DNA of 64,000 nt from Planoprotostelium fungivorum (taxonomy: Eukaryota; Evosea; Variosea; Cavosteliida; Cavosteliaceae), in assembly GCA_003024175.1 (NCBI GenBank), contig MDYQ01000001.1:310001-374000 (forward strand), in the 5' to 3' direction. Below the pieces are notes generated by a model. That model was not told the DNA's origin. It saw nothing but the letters and a program-made list of their open reading frames with translations, and ran no database searches. Shown one piece after another: positions 13,301 to 27,000 of the stretch. The position numbers were made by a program, and so were the translations under genes. The stretch's first letter is position 1. Each line of letters starts with the position of its first letter.

Positions 13301-14215
13301 GCTATGCCCCCGAATGAATAGGCCAAAAAAAGTAAGCAAACAGACCACGCCGTCTTTGATTTACACGGTTCAACAACGCGTTTGGAGCACAACCACTCGA
13401 AAAGAATGCTTCTTACCTCTCTCCAACAGCAACGAAGCATGGTACGGTGAATCGGACGTCCTCTCTCATCTTTTCTCTCCTTCTAGCTGCCGGTAGTATG
13501 TTGTTGTAGGCCACAGCCATGACAGATAGGAGTGTGTTGGCCATGCTGGAAGAGATGCTCTCACTAGGATCGCTCGCCGTGACGATGATGTACTCTTTCA
13601 CTCCGAACCTGTAGATCGAATGAAAAAGATGGAGAGTGATGTCCACGAATCACCATCTCTGGAGATGATGCGTATTCGTTTCGAATTCGTTCTCTAAAGA
13701 TCTCATCGCGGTCACGACATCTTCTGTCGTTCTGTCTTTGACTTGGTGAAATGAAAAGTCGTATGAGGTGTCAAGATAGTTGATCTTTTTTGTTCTGTAG
13801 AGATGAGAAGGGCTGTATGTGACGCATCTTCGTTCACCTGCTGTTGTAATTCTTCCTCTCGCTGACATTATCTTCGACGATGCCCTCGTCTGTCTCTCCT
13901 ATCCACCATTGATTCAACAACTGCTCAACAGAGCTGACGAGTCTGAGCAATAATGAGTCTCCCATTTCGTTTTACAGCTGGCATAGAAGGTGATCAACTG
14001 ACTCACTTCTCCCAGGGAGTGACTGACGTATAATCTACGATTTCGAAAGGTTCTTCCTTGTCTGTGATGTCTTCTACATCCTCATCACTGATAGCCGGCT
14101 CAGCTGCTCTGACAGGAACGGCTTGCGGTTCTTCATCCCCTCTAGATCCTTCTGAGGCAGATTCGAACCCTTCATCATCGCTCCATTTGAAGGAGATGGC
14201 CCGCTTGGCGTTCAT
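10379..14215 (-). CDS. RAB3GAP1: Rab3 GTPase-activating protein catalytic subunit homologue
   Basis: The RAB3GAP1/RAB3GAP2 complex acts on Rab3 and as a Rab18 exchange factor in vesicle, autophagy and ER traffic. The translation follows the animal protein along its length: acidic N-terminus with FEIVDYTSVTPWEK, then MANTLLSVMAVAYNN, RWQGKYLGWCNNP across an intron, LWGEFVRESRVCWESKIPLP with SCLIHQKLQLV, and MTEDMLMEQEEIFFKLG with DMQSFKAANAGAQLVDFIRWHSPRDFIEE. The C-terminal KEFVLRNIERGE matches the family's KEFILR-type end. The ATG at 14213-14215 is chosen; an upstream in-frame ATG at 14329 would add a hydrophobic leader untypical of the family. The last exons below 10917 were found by splicing CAG-ended introns; stop at 10379-10381. 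Most introns are about 40-50 nt, but one of 212 nt (13205-13416) contains a tRNA-Ala gene. Confidence 0.9.
11227..11246. repeat. Intronic palindrome (CTACAACG motif, full form)
   Basis: Perfect 20-bp palindrome CGTCTACAACGTTGTAGACG inside a 45-nt intron of the RAB3GAP1 homologue. The splice junction around it is fixed by the conserved SDMQSFKAAN protein segment. Confidence 0.85.
13239..13311 (-). tRNA. tRNA-Ala(TGC) nested in an intron
   Basis: A 73-nt cloverleaf: acceptor GGGGGCA/TGTCTCC, anticodon arm CTCGC-TTTGCAT-GCGAG, T arm GGGGG-ATCGATA-CCCTC with one G-U. A T-run on the minus strand follows. It lies in the same orientation within the 13205-13416 intron of the RAB3GAP1 homologue. A nearly identical copy is at 38549-38621. 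Confidence 0.93.
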
Positions 14216-16430
<2,215 letters not shown>

Positions 16431-16431
<1 letters not shown>

Positions 16432-16436
16432 ATAAA
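16431..16436 (+). promoter_or_regulatory. Poly(A) signal overlapping the aspartic protease stop
   Basis: AATAAA begins at the last base of the TAA stop (16429-16431). The convergent ADCK2-like gene ends only about 110 bp further. Confidence 0.55.
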
Positions 16437-16541
16437 TGTTATCGATTGGATGTAATATCGTCTTTTCATATCATCATCGCGATCTTGACGTGTCATGTGT
16501 GTGATGCATTCGAGTGGAGAAGAAGGAATAGAGAGAGACTT

Positions 16542-19025
16542 TTATCGAGGATGTAGTCCTAGAGCCCTCTTCATCTGCGACACAGCTAAATCCCACGTGC
16601 CAGGTTTCTGAGAGACCGTGCCAATGTTCCTCACGATGAAGGGAACAGATGACTCGATGAGGTTGATCTCTGGATTCAGTGTTCTACCCAGACCTTCTAA
16701 CACGATGGTACCCAGCATCAAGGTCGAGAAATTTCCTTCCAGCTGCGAAACGTTGAGAGAGAAATGAAATGAAATAAATCACCTTGACTCCGTATTTTCG
16801 AACGGTTTGCATGAGGCTGGCGAGAAATTGCCCGACCTCGATTTCTGATAACTTCTTAGACCTGATCTTGACGAAATGAGCTCCCATCTCGTGAAGGTAA
16901 TCCGCTATGTTTTCCATCAGTCATCGTGTGGCATGGACACACGGCTTACCTTCACTCTGTGGTGTCTTCCATTTGGGTGGTTCTCTGGCGTATTTGTACA
17001 TCAGGGCGGCACCTCCCTCACCATCTCCCTCTACAACGGCTCGGAAGAGTGAGACGAATTTGAATGAATCTTCTTGTGTCATCTGAGTGATCAAACCCGC
17101 GTCCAAGACGACCAATTGGATCTATAACGAGCCAGAATCAGACGTGATGTCGTAAATGACATCTCACCTTGTTGATATCGTTGTGAGGGGCGGAGGGGTC
17201 TGCGCCTCGGACGAGAACGTTACCTGAGATTGTCACCATCTACAACCAGCCAATCCTCAAACTACAACGAGCCACTCACCGGGATGAAGGTCTGCGTGTA
17301 TGAAATGATCGACCAACATCATTTTAAGATAGCCGTTCAATCCAATATCCGCAATCTTCTTCTTCGCTTCTGTGTCCGGGGAGTCAAAGAACTGAGATAC
17401 AGTCCTTCCCTCCTCATAGCTCTCTACCAACACCGAAGGATAGCTCAGCTTGATGTAAGGCTTGGGAAACACGATCTGATGGTGAGTGAGCGTCGCGGAG
17501 GATGAGAAGGTGATGGATTACCCTCGTGTCTTTTCTAAAGTTCTTGCGGAAGCAGACGAGGTTCTGTGCTTCTCTCGCCAGATTGAGTTGATCCAACATG
17601 TTCACTCTGAATTGATCCTTTGCATCGTTCAAGCTGAGAAACTGCACGCCCGGAATGCGATTCATCTTTTTTGCGTTATTTTCCTCCGCAAACAGCGTTG
17701 TAGACTCACGACATCGACGATGGAGCTCATAAGAGATAGATCGACCAAGACAGAGACTCTCGTTCGGGGGTGTCTCACTTTGATCGCCACCTTTGTTCCG
17801 TCGTGAAGTGTGGCTACGTGGACTTGTGCAATAGCACCTGAAATGGTCACGTGACCCGAAATTCCGACGAAAATCACTCACCGGATGCCAATGGATGGGG
17901 ATCGATTGATCGGAAGACCTCCTGAGGTGGTCTACCCAATACACGTGTGATCTCCTCTACAACGCGTCAGATTCACGTCGTGATATCACGTGTGATATCT
18001 CTTGAGAATGGACTCACTCAGGGTATCGGCGAAGTCGTGGGTGGGACAATCAGAGTGTAAGGATGACACGTACTGACAGAATTCTTCCGAGAACAGATCC
18101 GGTCGAGTCGATATCCACTGGCCACCCTTGATCCAGCAGGGACCTGAGATTTCCATCAGATCTATGTGAAATTTCGCGGAGATCTCACCTGCCGCCTCCA
18201 GAGTCCACAGTAGAGCTGACCACCACCACTTCTCGACTCTCGTATTGTGAAAGAAGTAGAGAAGGGGAGACGTCAACAGAAGGGGTTGGAACAACAGCAA
18301 CAGCTGGACGGACCTCCAAACCTTTCTGAGGAAGAGGAAAGAACTATGGACGTCATGCTCTCTTCCATCACGGTGATCGACTCACATTTCGTCTGATTCT
18401 TGTAGTTTCAAGATCTCCTGTGCTTGTTCTGGCTCATCATCCGCTTCATTTGGGAGAGGAATCTCTCTTCCCAATAGTTTGTCGATGTATTCGGAAACGC
18501 TCTACACGGTGGTCAGGAGTTTTTCAAATTTGGATGATTCACCGGATTATTGTATAGATAAGCGGCACCACCGAGAGCCGCGATCAGGGCGAACAATGCT
18601 TCGTAGCCTCCTCTCTTCTTCCTTCCAACTTTTCTTACTGATGCGACAATGGGCTGACGAACAGCTCCCAAGTCTTTATCGAAAAAGACTGGGATTCGAT
18701 CAGATATGATGTGTCATGGATGGTAAAATAGAACCTGAGTGAGGTGGATCCGATGTTGTGTTGGCAGAAGTCTTGATTTCTGTGGCTTTCGTTGTGCGAT
18801 CTATATCGGTCGAAAAATGACGACCGACGTTTTGTTTTTGTGACAACGCCATGGGAGTAGATAGAAAGCATGTCTTTAGAGTATTGGATAGGGTAGATAT
18901 CTTCGTTTGTGTCGATCGAAAGTGGCAAGGTGCCAGACTGGGCCTAGAATACCGTCAGCACCTCATACTATTGAAATGCAATACCGATAAGGACTAAAGA
19001 GCCCTCTGGCTCTTAGTGTGATCAT
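16542..19025 (-). CDS. ADCK2-like ABC1/UbiB atypical kinase, mitochondrial
   Basis: The ABC1/ADCK family (COQ8 relatives) acts in mitochondrial lipid and coenzyme Q metabolism. The N-terminus (MITLRARGLFSPYR, then an Arg/Ser/Thr-rich stretch with HFSTDIDRTT) looks like a mitochondrial presequence, joined over a 41-nt intron. Family signatures: the KxGQ-type segment WIKGGQWISTRPDLF, FCQYVSSLHSDCP, the Ala-rich loop equivalent SGAIAQVHVATLHDG, the lysine segment VAIKVRHP, LAREAQN, FIHADLHPGN and, in place of DFG, VVLDAGLITQM. The LDAG form and the GQW.STR segment point to the ADCK2 subfamily. Stop TAA at 16542-16544. One acceptor (about 17957) is provided by the CGTTGTAG motif and other introns contain the same word. 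It is divergent from the helicase gene, with 94 bp between the start codons. Confidence 0.85.
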
Positions 19026-19119
19026 GATGTGGTCGTGCGATTTTCAATTTTCCCGGGATTCCCTCCGTTCTTGGTCTGGTTGTTTTCCGTTTTGATGTGA
19101 TCACATCACATCACCCACC

Positions 19120-21451
19120 ATGATCACGCGGTTGGCAGCAATAAGGTCACCTCTGCCCCTTTCATCTATCGGGAGTTGGAGATCATTTGCAACGGCCGCA
19201 GCTCCAAAGCATCCCAATGCATCGTTTAGAAGACCTGGCGTCACCGGCAGTGCTTACGGTCCATCAAAAGGAAAGAGTACCGACGAGGATAAGAGATTTG
19301 GAGAGGGAAAGAAGTATGAAGAGAAGAAGTTTGGTGATCCGAAAAAGTATGAAGAGAGGAAGTTTGGTGATCCAAAGAAGTATGAAGAGAGGAAATTCGG
19401 TGATCCAAAGAAGTATGAAGAGAGGAGATCTGGTGAAGAAAAGAAGTTTGGTGGAGAGAGGAAGATGGAGGTGAGAGACAAGAAGGACGGAAAGAGCTGG
19501 AAAGAAGCGAAGAGGGTTCCAAATACAGTGAAAACGAAGGCGTACGGATACAAACGTGCGTTCGAGAAAGTAGCCGAGCCATCAGTCCTCGTGAGTTTTT
19601 GATGCATCACATCGATCGACCTCACCAAATCACATCGAGCTCATCTCCTTCTCATATTCGAACTACAGTCTGGAAGATTATCTCATGCAACTGCCAGAGG
19701 AGGTTCCATCCTCTTTCCCCAGACTTCGCAGAAGATACGCACACCGGCCAAAGACTTCAGTCTCTTGGGACTCTCCCCCCTTGTCGTTCAAGGGATCTCG
19801 ACTGCCATACCCACCATCACACAACCCACTCTCATTCAGGTATCACATCGAATGGGTGATGCATCATGTGTGGAGACTGAAGGAGACAGACACAAGCCAT
19901 ACCCGAGATACTCAAGAGAGACAAAGACGTCATCATGGCGTCTCAGACAGGAACGGGAAAGACACTGTCCTACCTCCTGCCCATCATCCATCACATCAAG
20001 GAGGACGAAAAGAAGGTAATGGCTCGTTGTAGACCGACCACTCATCCTTTCAGGTTCCATCGAGAGATCAACGACCCGCAGCCCTCGTCTTAGTGCCCAA
20101 CCGTGAGCTGTGCCAACAAGTTGGAGTGCGTCCTCACTCGACCTCCCACACCAAAAACTCATTTTCCACAGGCGGTCGCCAAGCAACTGTCCCACTTTAT
20201 CAAATTTCGCACGACACAGCTGACGGGCGGTCAGAGCAAGCACAAGGAGAATCGGAAGACGGAAGGAAAAATCGATCTCATCATCGCTACACCGGGTAGA
20301 TTATTAGAGGCCGTCGAGAGAGGTGAGTCTCCTTGTGACGACTGAACGATGACGCTGACAGGCCACCTCTTTCTGACGGACGTACGGCACGTCGTGGTGG
20401 ATGAGGCGGACACCATGTTCGACAAAGACTTTGGAACTGAATTAGATAAGATCTTCCTGCCCATCAAGGGAAGGAAAACGGAGGTGAGAGTTGATGAAGC
20501 ACGCCTTTTTGTCATCTTTTTCATATTTTGAGATGGATTCGAATTGAAAATGTACCAGATAGAGACGTACATTCGACCCACTCAATTTGTAGTGTGCAGT
20601 GCCACCCTTCCAGAGAAAGTCAGAAATCTGATACAGAAACAATTCCAGGTGGGAGTCTCGTTGTAGATGGACTGACCGTGACAGCACATCACGGTGGTCA
20701 AGACACCGGATCTCCATCACGGTCTCAAAGGATTGAAACAAGAGTGGGTCACCATCCTGGGCAAGGACAAGTTCGGTTCGTTGTAGATTGATCATCAGAC
20801 GTGTCTCACGGCTGTCAGGTGCCCTGAACACGATCCTACTGGAGACACAGGGTAGACCGACCATCGTCTTCTGCAACACCATAGAGAGTTGTAGAGCGAC
20901 CGAGCATCACCTCAATGAATTAGGATTCGTCTGCTCGAATTTCCACGGCGAGATACCTTATAAGGTCAGTTATACATCCAGTCGTGACCTTTTCATCATT
21001 ACATCACAGGAGAGACAAGAGAATTGGGAGAGATTCAAGCGCGGCGAATCTAGAGTACTCGTGTGCACGGACATTGCATCCAGAGGTGATCGTCATCATC
21101 ATCACGTCCATCATCACGTCCATCATCACGTCCATCATCGCGAGACGAATCACTGACAGAGACAGGTTTGGATACGACCTTTGTCGATGACGTCATCCTC
21201 TTCGATTTTCCATCGAATTCTACGGATTACATCCATCGAGTGGGGAGGACAGCCAGAGCAGGAAGAAATGGAAAGGCCGTATGTTTCGTAGCTGCCAAGG
21301 ACAGACCTCTCGCCAACGAGATCAAGGTGAGCTCATCATCGGTGAGACGTCATCAGCTGATGGAGATGGATAGAAGGTCATCTTGTCGGGAGGTAGTATG
21401 GAAGATCTATTGGCCGCCGATCGTCTCAATCGACTGGGAAAGACAGAATAA
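19120..21451 (+). CDS. DEAD-box RNA helicase, mitochondrial, DDX28/MRH4-like
   Basis: ATP-dependent RNA helicase, probably for mitochondrial ribosome assembly. The start [16 protein letters not shown]...RSFATAAA is a plausible presequence, followed by a Lys/Glu-rich region with an 11-residue repeat. Helicase motifs spread over short exons: [14 protein letters not shown] (I), [11 protein letters not shown] (Ia), [13 protein letters not shown] (Ib), [13 protein letters not shown] (II), CSATLPEKV (III), IVFCNTIES (IV), [19 protein letters not shown] (V) and [13 protein letters not shown] (VI). The TDIASRGLD-T-V segment and the overall order resemble DDX28. I end the gene at TAA 21449-21451, which overlaps AATAAA. 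A Lys/Arg-rich open stretch at about 21515-21590 ([15 protein letters not shown]), preceded by a good acceptor, resembles the basic tail of DDX28 and could be an extra exon. Several introns carry CGTTGTAG, one at the donor (20778). Confidence 0.85.
19327..19425 (+). repeat. 33-bp coding tandem repeat ([11 protein letters not shown] x3)
   Basis: Three direct copies of a 33-bp unit with a few substitutions, flanked by partial units on both sides, in frame in the helicase N-terminal region. The encoded 11-residue repeat is Lys/Glu rich and probably disordered. Copy number may vary between strains. Confidence 0.85.
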
Positions 21452-21452
21452 A
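21447..21452 (+). promoter_or_regulatory. Poly(A) signal overlapping the helicase stop
   Basis: AATAAA contains the TAA stop of the DDX28-like gene; the same arrangement is seen at 5495 and 16431. Confidence 0.45.
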
Positions 21453-21647
21453 ATTGTTGGCTTTGGTGAATGGGTCTCTGTTTTCTTTGGCAAGATAATT
21501 CAAACCACAAACAGGTGTCGAAGAAGGCCTTGCCAGGATCACAGAAAATCCGTAGAAAACAGAGAAACTTGCCCGGGCAACTGCGTGGGTGAAGACACAC
21601 ACGTCGACGACGTTGCTACCATATTTTAAATCCGGATGAAAAAAGGC

Positions 21648-21719
21648 TGACCCCTGAGTGACTTGAACACCCAACCTTCCGATCTGGAGTCGGATGCACT
21701 GCCATTGTGCTAAGGAGCC
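21648..21719 (-). tRNA. tRNA-Trp(CCA)
   Basis: The same 72-nt tRNA as at 10013-10084, on the minus strand, with CACCAA immediately 5' and a T-run 3'. It is 87 bp downstream (in its own sense) of tRNA-Lys. Confidence 0.92.
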
Positions 21720-21806
21720 TTGGTGATGCAGGTGTCGAGTGGTGACACAAGATTCCCTACAAAATTTTTGCTTCCATTGACAGCAGATAATGAGAACAAA
21801 ATGTAG

Positions 21807-21879
21807 CGCCCACCGGGGGGCTCGAACCCCCGACCACACGGTTAAGAGCCGTGCGCTCTACCGACTGAGCTAGACGGGC
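21807..21879 (-). tRNA. tRNA-Lys(CTT)
   Basis: Same 73-nt sequence as at 9845-9917, minus strand. Its 3' flank GCTACATTTTGTT is shared with the other two Lys copies, so the pair behaves as a duplicated Lys-Trp unit. Confidence 0.95.
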
Positions 21880-22056
21880 CGTGATGACGATTGCCAACTG
21901 CATAGTGATTGTTAGATCGACCACAACCTACATTGACGGTGTTATGATCTCTAAATCGAAGTATTGAATTTTCGTGAAGAATCAATGTTCACTATGTAAT
22001 CATATTTATTTCCTCTGGTTAATATACATCTGATCACTCGTCAGAACCACACCACA

Positions 22057-23665
22057 TCACTTCCTCACCCTGGGAAGTATATGAACCAGATTGGGTGGAA
22101 CTTGGTTGTAGAAGGCGATCTTATACCACAGAGCGGCGCTAGCATGTCCATTACAGAAGGCCCACCAATATTGAATCCTCAAGTCTTCATAATTCACCTC
22201 GGCATGTTTCAGTGGCACGTTCGATTGAACCTCTCTACCTGCATGTACAGATTCATCTCTTCTTCGTTTGTGATCTGTTTCTTCATGTTCGTCAACTGCT
22301 CGCTGTATCTGATGTCCGCCCCCGGAATTGGAATCCTCTGCAGATCGACCGAATCGGAAATCTTCCACGCCTCTGCTTGTCTACAACGTTGTAGTCAGAG
22401 GAGATACGCTACAGTCAATTTCTCACCGATAAGGCGAAGTGAAGAGACAAAGGGCGGCGTACACTTTAGACATCTGATCCTCCGCCCCACTGTACGTCTC
22501 CACAGTTCCCTTGAACAATTCCGCCGCTTCCAAAAATCTGACGCGTTCGATCACACGGCCTCACTTACGTACGTACCTTCCCTGGGACATCGCCTCCGCT
22601 GCCCTCACGCATCTGTACCCCCTCATCCATTCTGCGTTCAAAATGGCGGCGATCGCAGAGCAAGTCAAGATCAAGCCGGAAGACGCGAGGCCCCACGGTC
22701 CTATGACGTCATCATTCATCATCACTTCTCCACTCACCCATGAATCGGTGGGACAGTCCCATGATGGCTCCAGAGAGGATGGCTCCCAGGTGGGCGTATT
22801 GATTCGGCTGTCTGTCATCCATCTCCGTGTACAAGAGAGAGTAGACGTAGTAGCTAGCCATCAGAGTGGCTACGCCGACCGGCCCAGAGATTCCACGTAA
22901 GAAAGTTCCCGCGCTATCTTTCGGTGTCACTCGTTCCCGCCAAACCGTGGCGAAGGCGTACAACCCCCAGCTGACGCTGGAGATGGTGAGTTTTCATCGA
23001 GTATTCTCTCCTCACGTTCCCAACCCCTTCGTGTCGTTTCTCGGTGTGGAGTCGTTCCTCTGTGTGGGTGTACACAGCTAGTTGTCGTTTGAGTGAAACG
23101 CCACTTCAAGTGCTGCATCATCACCTCCATCACGGTACCACACAGACCTACAACGATGGACACGAAGAGTAAAATGCGAGCCTTGAATCTTCCCTGAATG
23201 GCGTGGGCTATAACGATCCAAGACAAGACACTTCCGGCGAGGTGATAATAGCTATCGTGAAATAGAGGACAGGTGAACAATTTCATTATGTCCTGATGAT
23301 GTCAGATCATCAGGGGATGAGAATGAGGGAGTCACCAATGGAGATTCATTCATCCACAGATACAGTCTGAGGTGTTGATCGTATCCGGTGCTGTATAGAT
23401 AATGTAAGATACTGGTGGCGAGGGCGGTGACATAAGTGGTTCTGGCTCCTCTATCAGCCAGTGAATCCTTCAATTGAGGTGGAGTCAAGACGAACTCTAA
23501 TGGAACATTAGGATGTTCTTCGATGTTCACAAAACGGTCACCTGGAAATCCACCGGAAACAACAGTCTCTGGTTCATCGGTAAATCTTTGTGCTTTGAGA
23601 GGACGAGTTGTCGTGTGAGGACGGGAGGTCATTATGATCGGGACCAATCGTGATCGCTGTTTCAT
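22057..23665 (-). CDS. Rhomboid-like multi-pass membrane protein, probably inactive
   Basis: Spliced from several exons; start MKQRSRLVP at 23663-23665, stop 22057-22059. After a polar N-terminal stretch (FPGDRFVNIEEHP) come six hydrophobic segments in rhomboid order: helix 1 near THYV/ALATSILHYL, helix 2 with SYYHLAGSVLSWIVI, helix 3 ILLFVSIVVGLCGTVME, a helix-4 segment GLGTVSWGLYAF across an intron, helix 5 GPVGVATLMASYYVYSLLY, and helix 6 with YAHLGAILSGAIMG. Aligned with the 42.6 kb paralogue (GLSGIIFGLMGF), the catalytic Ser position appears to be Gly, while the helix-6 His is kept. The C-terminal region (FLEAAELFKGTVETY, DLQRIPIP) is helical and similar to that of the 42.6 and 45.0 kb paralogues. 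One intron ends in CTACAACGTTGTAG used as the acceptor. Family call is moderate. Confidence 0.6.
22381..22394. repeat. Palindrome CTACAACGTTGTAG forming a splice acceptor
   Basis: A 14-bp perfect palindrome at the 3' end of a minus-strand intron of the rhomboid-like gene. Splicing after its terminal TAG joins SPYR to QAEAWK in frame, whereas neighbouring AG sites shift the frame. Confidence 0.7.
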
Positions 23666-24000
23666 GTGAATTTATGCCCGACTTCTGAAGAGATCACGTG
23701 GCTCATCGACGTCTGTGTTGTGTTGAAGAGGGGAGATCTCTGCTTGATCGTCTGATTGATGGTAAAACGGCGTACATGTTGTTGGACAGGGAAGAACAGT
23801 TTCGATCTGGCACACTTTTGTGCCAGTGAAGAGATCATTACAGATGATTAGAGGAAGATCTGTGTGATGCTGATGTGTCAACACTTTCTGGCTCGATGTT
23901 TGCCCAAAATCTCCTGAAATATCGGGACGCAGTCGCAGCTGATGCTCGATCGTAAGCGGGCTATCCAACGCGTAATCAGCACCTAGCTGTCGATCAGAAG
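23666..24000. other. Intergenic, divergent promoter region
   Basis: Separates the start codons of the rhomboid-like gene (-) and the CASP-like gene (+). The minus-strand open frame here has no recognisable features; I see no gene or RNA. Confidence 0.45.
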
Positions 24001-27000
24001 ATGTCGGACGTATATTGGACGAGTGAGTCATTCACATTTTGCTGAGCAGACATCACCTTCACATTCGAACCCCTTTTGCACAAATAGAAGGACTGATGAT
24101 ATCGCGTCTGATATATTTCAATTAGATTTGAGATGGCAGGACAAAAAGCAGGAGATTGAGGAACACATCGGAAAGATCGACCACTACAAAGAAGATGCAG
24201 TTGTCAACCGCAAGAAACTCGTCGAAGTCACGAAAGGTATACAGTCTAATCGTCACCATGAGGGAATCCAATCGACTCCACACATCAACAATCGACTCCA
24301 TCTCACACGAGACAACAGAATTCAGGACGATTCCTGACGAACAGAAGATGGAGAAGTTTCCAGCCCTTCTGAAGACATACCAACAAGAAGTCGATCGACT
24401 CACCAAGAGAGCAACATCCACGGAGGAGTTCTTTCATCAGATGACTGATCAAGTGGGATACTTCTTTACATACATCATCTCTCCTGCAAAGTTGTTTCGA
24501 AAAGAACTGAGACAACAGCAGTACCTATTGAAGCCTGAGTTTGATGCAAACCAGATCATCGATAAGTTAAAGGTGTTCATCATCCAATTATATGTAGACC
24601 TATCGATCTCACATTTCTGCAGAGTCAAATTGTAGAGAAAGAAGAACAGAGTCGACAATTGAGAGGGGAAAACGAACAGTACGCTTCAAATATCCAATCG
24701 ATAGTACGTCAGGCGGTGAGATGTCTATAAATACCGCTTACTCACGTCGACAGAACGAACAGATGGAAATTGTGAAGGGAGATTTGGCCCAGAGGGAAGC
24801 AGATCTACAACAGTGTAGACAGGAGATGAAAGTTATGAACGAAACACACGCTTCTTCTCTTGAAGCTGAGGTGAGATGAGTTTTCTCACGATTTCTCACG
24901 AACAGTAGCGAGAGGAAGCGAATCGTTTGAAACAAACTGTGGCTGAGAGAGAGCGCGATCTACAACAGTGTAGAGAGGAATTAAATGCTTCAAGATCAGA
25001 GACAGATAACATTCAAGCCGAGGTGATCATTTCACAGAAGATGATGAGATGACGTCATCAGATGGACAAATTGTCCCAACAGCATCTGGAAGCGGAGAGG
25101 AAAGTCAACGAATATTATCAGAAGTGTTTGACCATGGAGGAGCAATTGTCATCTCGATCTGCACAGACCGATGAAATTTCAGTGAGATTTCATCCTACGT
25201 CAAAGTTGACGAGAAAAGGAGAAGGAAGATTCTGCCGTACAAGAGCTGCGCGATGAAATACAAATCCTGAAAGGTGTGATGATCTGCCTCGTTGTAGATC
25301 AAACGCCCACTCAATCGTCGACAGCCAAGGTAGCAGAGGGAGATCGAGCCATCGAAGAAAATTCACGGAACGTTCAACTATTGGATGATCTCCGTTCACA
25401 ATTGACTACCCTCCAAACTCAAGTGATTGTCGACATTGTCTACACCATACTGAACATTCGATCAGCCAAGTGAAACGGAGAGACACAACACAGAATGGTT
25501 GACCGAAAAGGAGGATCTGGAGGCACAATTGATCGAGACGAGAGGAAAATTGGAAGAATACAGGGAGAGGATGAAGCGAAGAGACAGAGAGATGAAAGAC
25601 ACGGTCAGTCTGATTCTAGTGATATCATTGACAAAGACAGATGACATCGGTGAAAGAGGAGAAGAACAAGCTGCTGTCGGACTTTGAGGTCTTACGAACT
25701 GAATTAGAGAGATTGAACAAGGAGATGAGTGAGGCTGAGATTTCTACGGAATCTCTGAAGCAGAATCTACAACGAACGACGGCGGAGAAGTCGCAGATTT
25801 CGGAAGAATGCGAAAGATTGAGGAGAGAGGTTCGTTGTAGATGGATTTGTATCTGTCGCTCATTCATGGTAGATTGCGGAGAGGAATGAAGGGGAGGATC
25901 ACAGTGCCGCATTGGCAGGTACAGTTGTCTGTACGATTCCCACTGAAATTTCACAGAAGACAGAGAGAAATTTCTCGTGGAATTAGAAGAGAAGAATCGA
26001 CAATTGGATGAGCTGAGAGATCAACTGTCTCGCACGAAAGTGAGATCCAAATCATCCGTTCTATCTTATTCTGATTCATTGTACAGAGAGAGATTGAAGA
26101 ACGAGAGAAGAGATATTCACAAGAAGAAAAGAGGAGTGCCGAAGAGAGGAAGACGATGAACCACGAGATGAATCAGTTGAACGAGGAGTTGGAAGCCAAG
26201 GAGAAGACGTTGCATAAGGCATCCACGGAAGTGCAGGAGATGAATCGAGAGATGACTAAATTGCTGAAAGAGAAGAACGATAGCATGCAGAGGTGAGAAC
26301 AATTCACCATGGCTGTGATGATCTGATGATCTGATGATCTGATGATGATGACAAATATTCAGGATCAATCAAACGGAAGAAGAGAACCGTATACTCCGAA
26401 ACAAACTGGAAAAATCACAGAAAGATCGAGAGGCATTGAACCAACAAGTCCTCAGGGAAGGCTCCTCCCTGACATCCGAGATCGAAGAATACAAAGCCAA
26501 GGCCGTTCGGTACGATATCTGACGTGACGTCTCACCGACCTCGTTGTAGAATCGAAAACGAGAAGGAACAGCTGGCACAATTATTGGAGACGAGAATGCA
26601 GAAGACGAAAGATGCTGTGACGCAGCGAGACAAGCTCATCGGAGAAAATATGAAATTATCCGAAGAGACGGGTGAACTGAGGGATCAGAACGTACAGTTG
26701 AGAGGTGAAGATCTACAACGCTGTAGACGCTCAATATTTACAGCCACAAATGCAAAGATGGAGAGGGAGGTGGCTGCTGTCAACGAAAAGTTGAATTCTC
26801 TCCTTCGATACGAGAAGACTTGCGCGGAATTATCGGTGAAATCTCGTCGAAATTTCTCGCAACTGAAGGAGAGAAGGTCAAGGTGAAGAGTCTGACCGAG
26901 GAAAATACTCGGATGAAAACGGAGGCCCTGAAGAAGTCACAAATGTCGAGCGGAATTTCCGAGGAACTCACGAGGACCAACGACGATCTACAACGAGCCG

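Noticed and set aside
13073-13348. Minus-strand open frame containing RGHSSYGRALALHARGRG
   Set aside because: The segment is a translation of the tRNA-Ala gene; only the part before 13205 is real RAB3GAP1 coding sequence, in another frame.
21452-21647. Extra helicase exon with a Lys/Arg-rich tail
   Set aside because: A TAA overlapping AATAAA precedes it and I could not bridge it in frame with confidence; kept only as an alternative.
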